Program-made: the position numbers and the translations under genes | Notes under the pieces: generated by a model | What the model saw: the letters and a program-made list of their open reading frames with translations, nothing else | What the model was told of the DNA's origin: nothing | Database searches by the model: none | Shown: one piece after another, positions 63,101 through 64,000 of the stretch | How positions within the stretch are numbered: position 1 is the stretch's first letter | How the letters are laid out: each line of letters opens with the position of its first letter | DNA from: Schistosoma haematobium | Taxonomy: Eukaryota > Platyhelminthes > Trematoda > Strigeidida > Schistosomatidae | NCBI RefSeq assembly: GCF_000699445.3 | Contig: NC_067196.1 | Coordinates: forward strand, 79,040,364-79,104,363 | Direction of reading: 5' to 3' | Length of the DNA: 64,000 bases

Positions 63101-64000
63101 ACTGATGTAATGACGAAAGTTTGCTGCCTCATCGACACTGGCACAGAAGTTAGCGTTCTTCCTGTAAATTTTAACGACCGACTGCTCGAAGAAGTTTTCA
63201 ACTTACAGGCGGCAAGTGGTAAACCGATCGCCACATATGGTAGAAGATATTTTTACCTTAACGCAGGTTTACGCAAACTCATTCACTGGATTTTCGTTGT
63301 GGCAGACGTTTCTATGCCAGTGGTTGGCATAGACCTGTTACAACATCATAATCTACTCATCGACACGCGCAAAAGGAGGTTAGTAGACGGGAATGCTAAT
63401 TTGTCTGTTTAAGTAATCTCTTTTTCTGGCTGTAGGTTATCCCCAGTCATTTTAATCACATAATCGATTCGTTCTATCAACAGATACTCGACAAGTACCC
63501 CGAACTGTACCAAACACGACCAAAATTGCTGTGTTCAACCAACAATGTTACACATCACATTACCACTACAGGACCACCTGTATTCTCGAAAGCGCACCGA
63601 CTAGCTCCCAAAAAGCCGAGGTTGATTAAAAACGAATTCGACCATATGATATATTTAGGAAACATTCGGCCATCAAACATCTCATGTAAATCTTCTTCAC
63701 ACATAGTCCCCAAAAAGCACAGCAGTGATTGGCGTCCAACTGGTGACTATCGGCGACTGAATGCGGAAAGCATTCCTGATCGTTACTCGTTGCCTCACAC
63801 TCACGACTTGAGAGCTACCTTGAAAGGTACAGCCAATTTTTAGAAAATCGACTTTTTAAAGCATGTAACCAAACTCCCATGGCTGCAGATGACATTCATA
63901 AAACCGTCATCACCACCCACTTCGGTGTCTACAAATCTTTGCACACGCTTTTCGGTTTAAGAAACCCTGTGCAAAATTTCCAGAGATTCATCGACCATGT
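63101..64000 (+). pseudogene. Decayed Ty3/gypsy protease and RT (right copy), cut by window edge
   Basis: Protease with IDTGTEVSVLP is intact over 100 residues, then a TAA at 63412. RT fragments follow: [32 protein letters not shown], then a TAG at 63841 and further breaks. Same family as the left element but more diverged and in the opposite orientation. Confidence 0.87.

Overview
The window reads as AT-rich nuclear DNA of a schistosome (trematode, genus Schistosoma); the species cannot be fixed from sequence alone. The evidence is: host genes with very short 5' introns followed by multi-kilobase ones, a dense load of Ty3/gypsy, CR1-like, RTE-like and Penelope-like elements, and tRNA-derived SINEs of the Sm-alpha type that carry hammerhead ribozyme motifs.

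Two host genes are supported. (1) A plus-strand gene of ten exons (8374-34091) encodes a 733-residue protein kinase of the salt-inducible kinase (SIK) group: N-terminal extension, kinase domain, UBA domain and a Ser/Thr-rich tail. Its first two introns are 37 and 32 nt; later ones reach 10 kb and are full of repeats. (2) A minus-strand gene (61793-46113, three coding exons seen) encodes a very large (about 3,167 residues) Ser/Asn/Pro-rich, probably nuclear protein with many basic clusters, which I do not recognise. The two genes are convergent, separated by about 12 kb of repeat-rich sequence.

Layout: 1-3760, a Ty3/gypsy element on the minus strand running off the left edge (gag, protease-RT-RNase H, integrase; one frameshift). 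3761-8373, repeats and no gene. 8374-34091, the SIK gene; its introns hold two almost identical, inverted 1.2-kb copies of an internally deleted RTE-like element, a Penelope-like element with inverted ends, CR1 fragments and several hammerhead SINEs. 34092-46112, intergenic, with Penelope remnants, a small terminal-inverted-repeat element and a nested CR1 insertion. 46113-61804, the large minus-strand gene; its first intron holds a nearly intact 3.9-kb CR1-like LINE (52097-56043) bounded by an 11-bp target-site duplication. 62250-64000, a decayed gypsy copy of the same family on the plus strand, running off the right edge.

The strongest observations are: a conserved -1 frameshift signal (GGGAAAC plus GCCGGC stem) in both gypsy copies; a 1.2-kb, nearly perfect inverted repeat that brackets exactly exons 4-6 of the kinase; two hammerhead ribozymes with intact cores in antisense SINEs; a DFG-to-DFS change in the kinase; a 31-bp perfect terminal-inverted-repeat element; and several insertions whose boundaries are fixed by target-site duplications.
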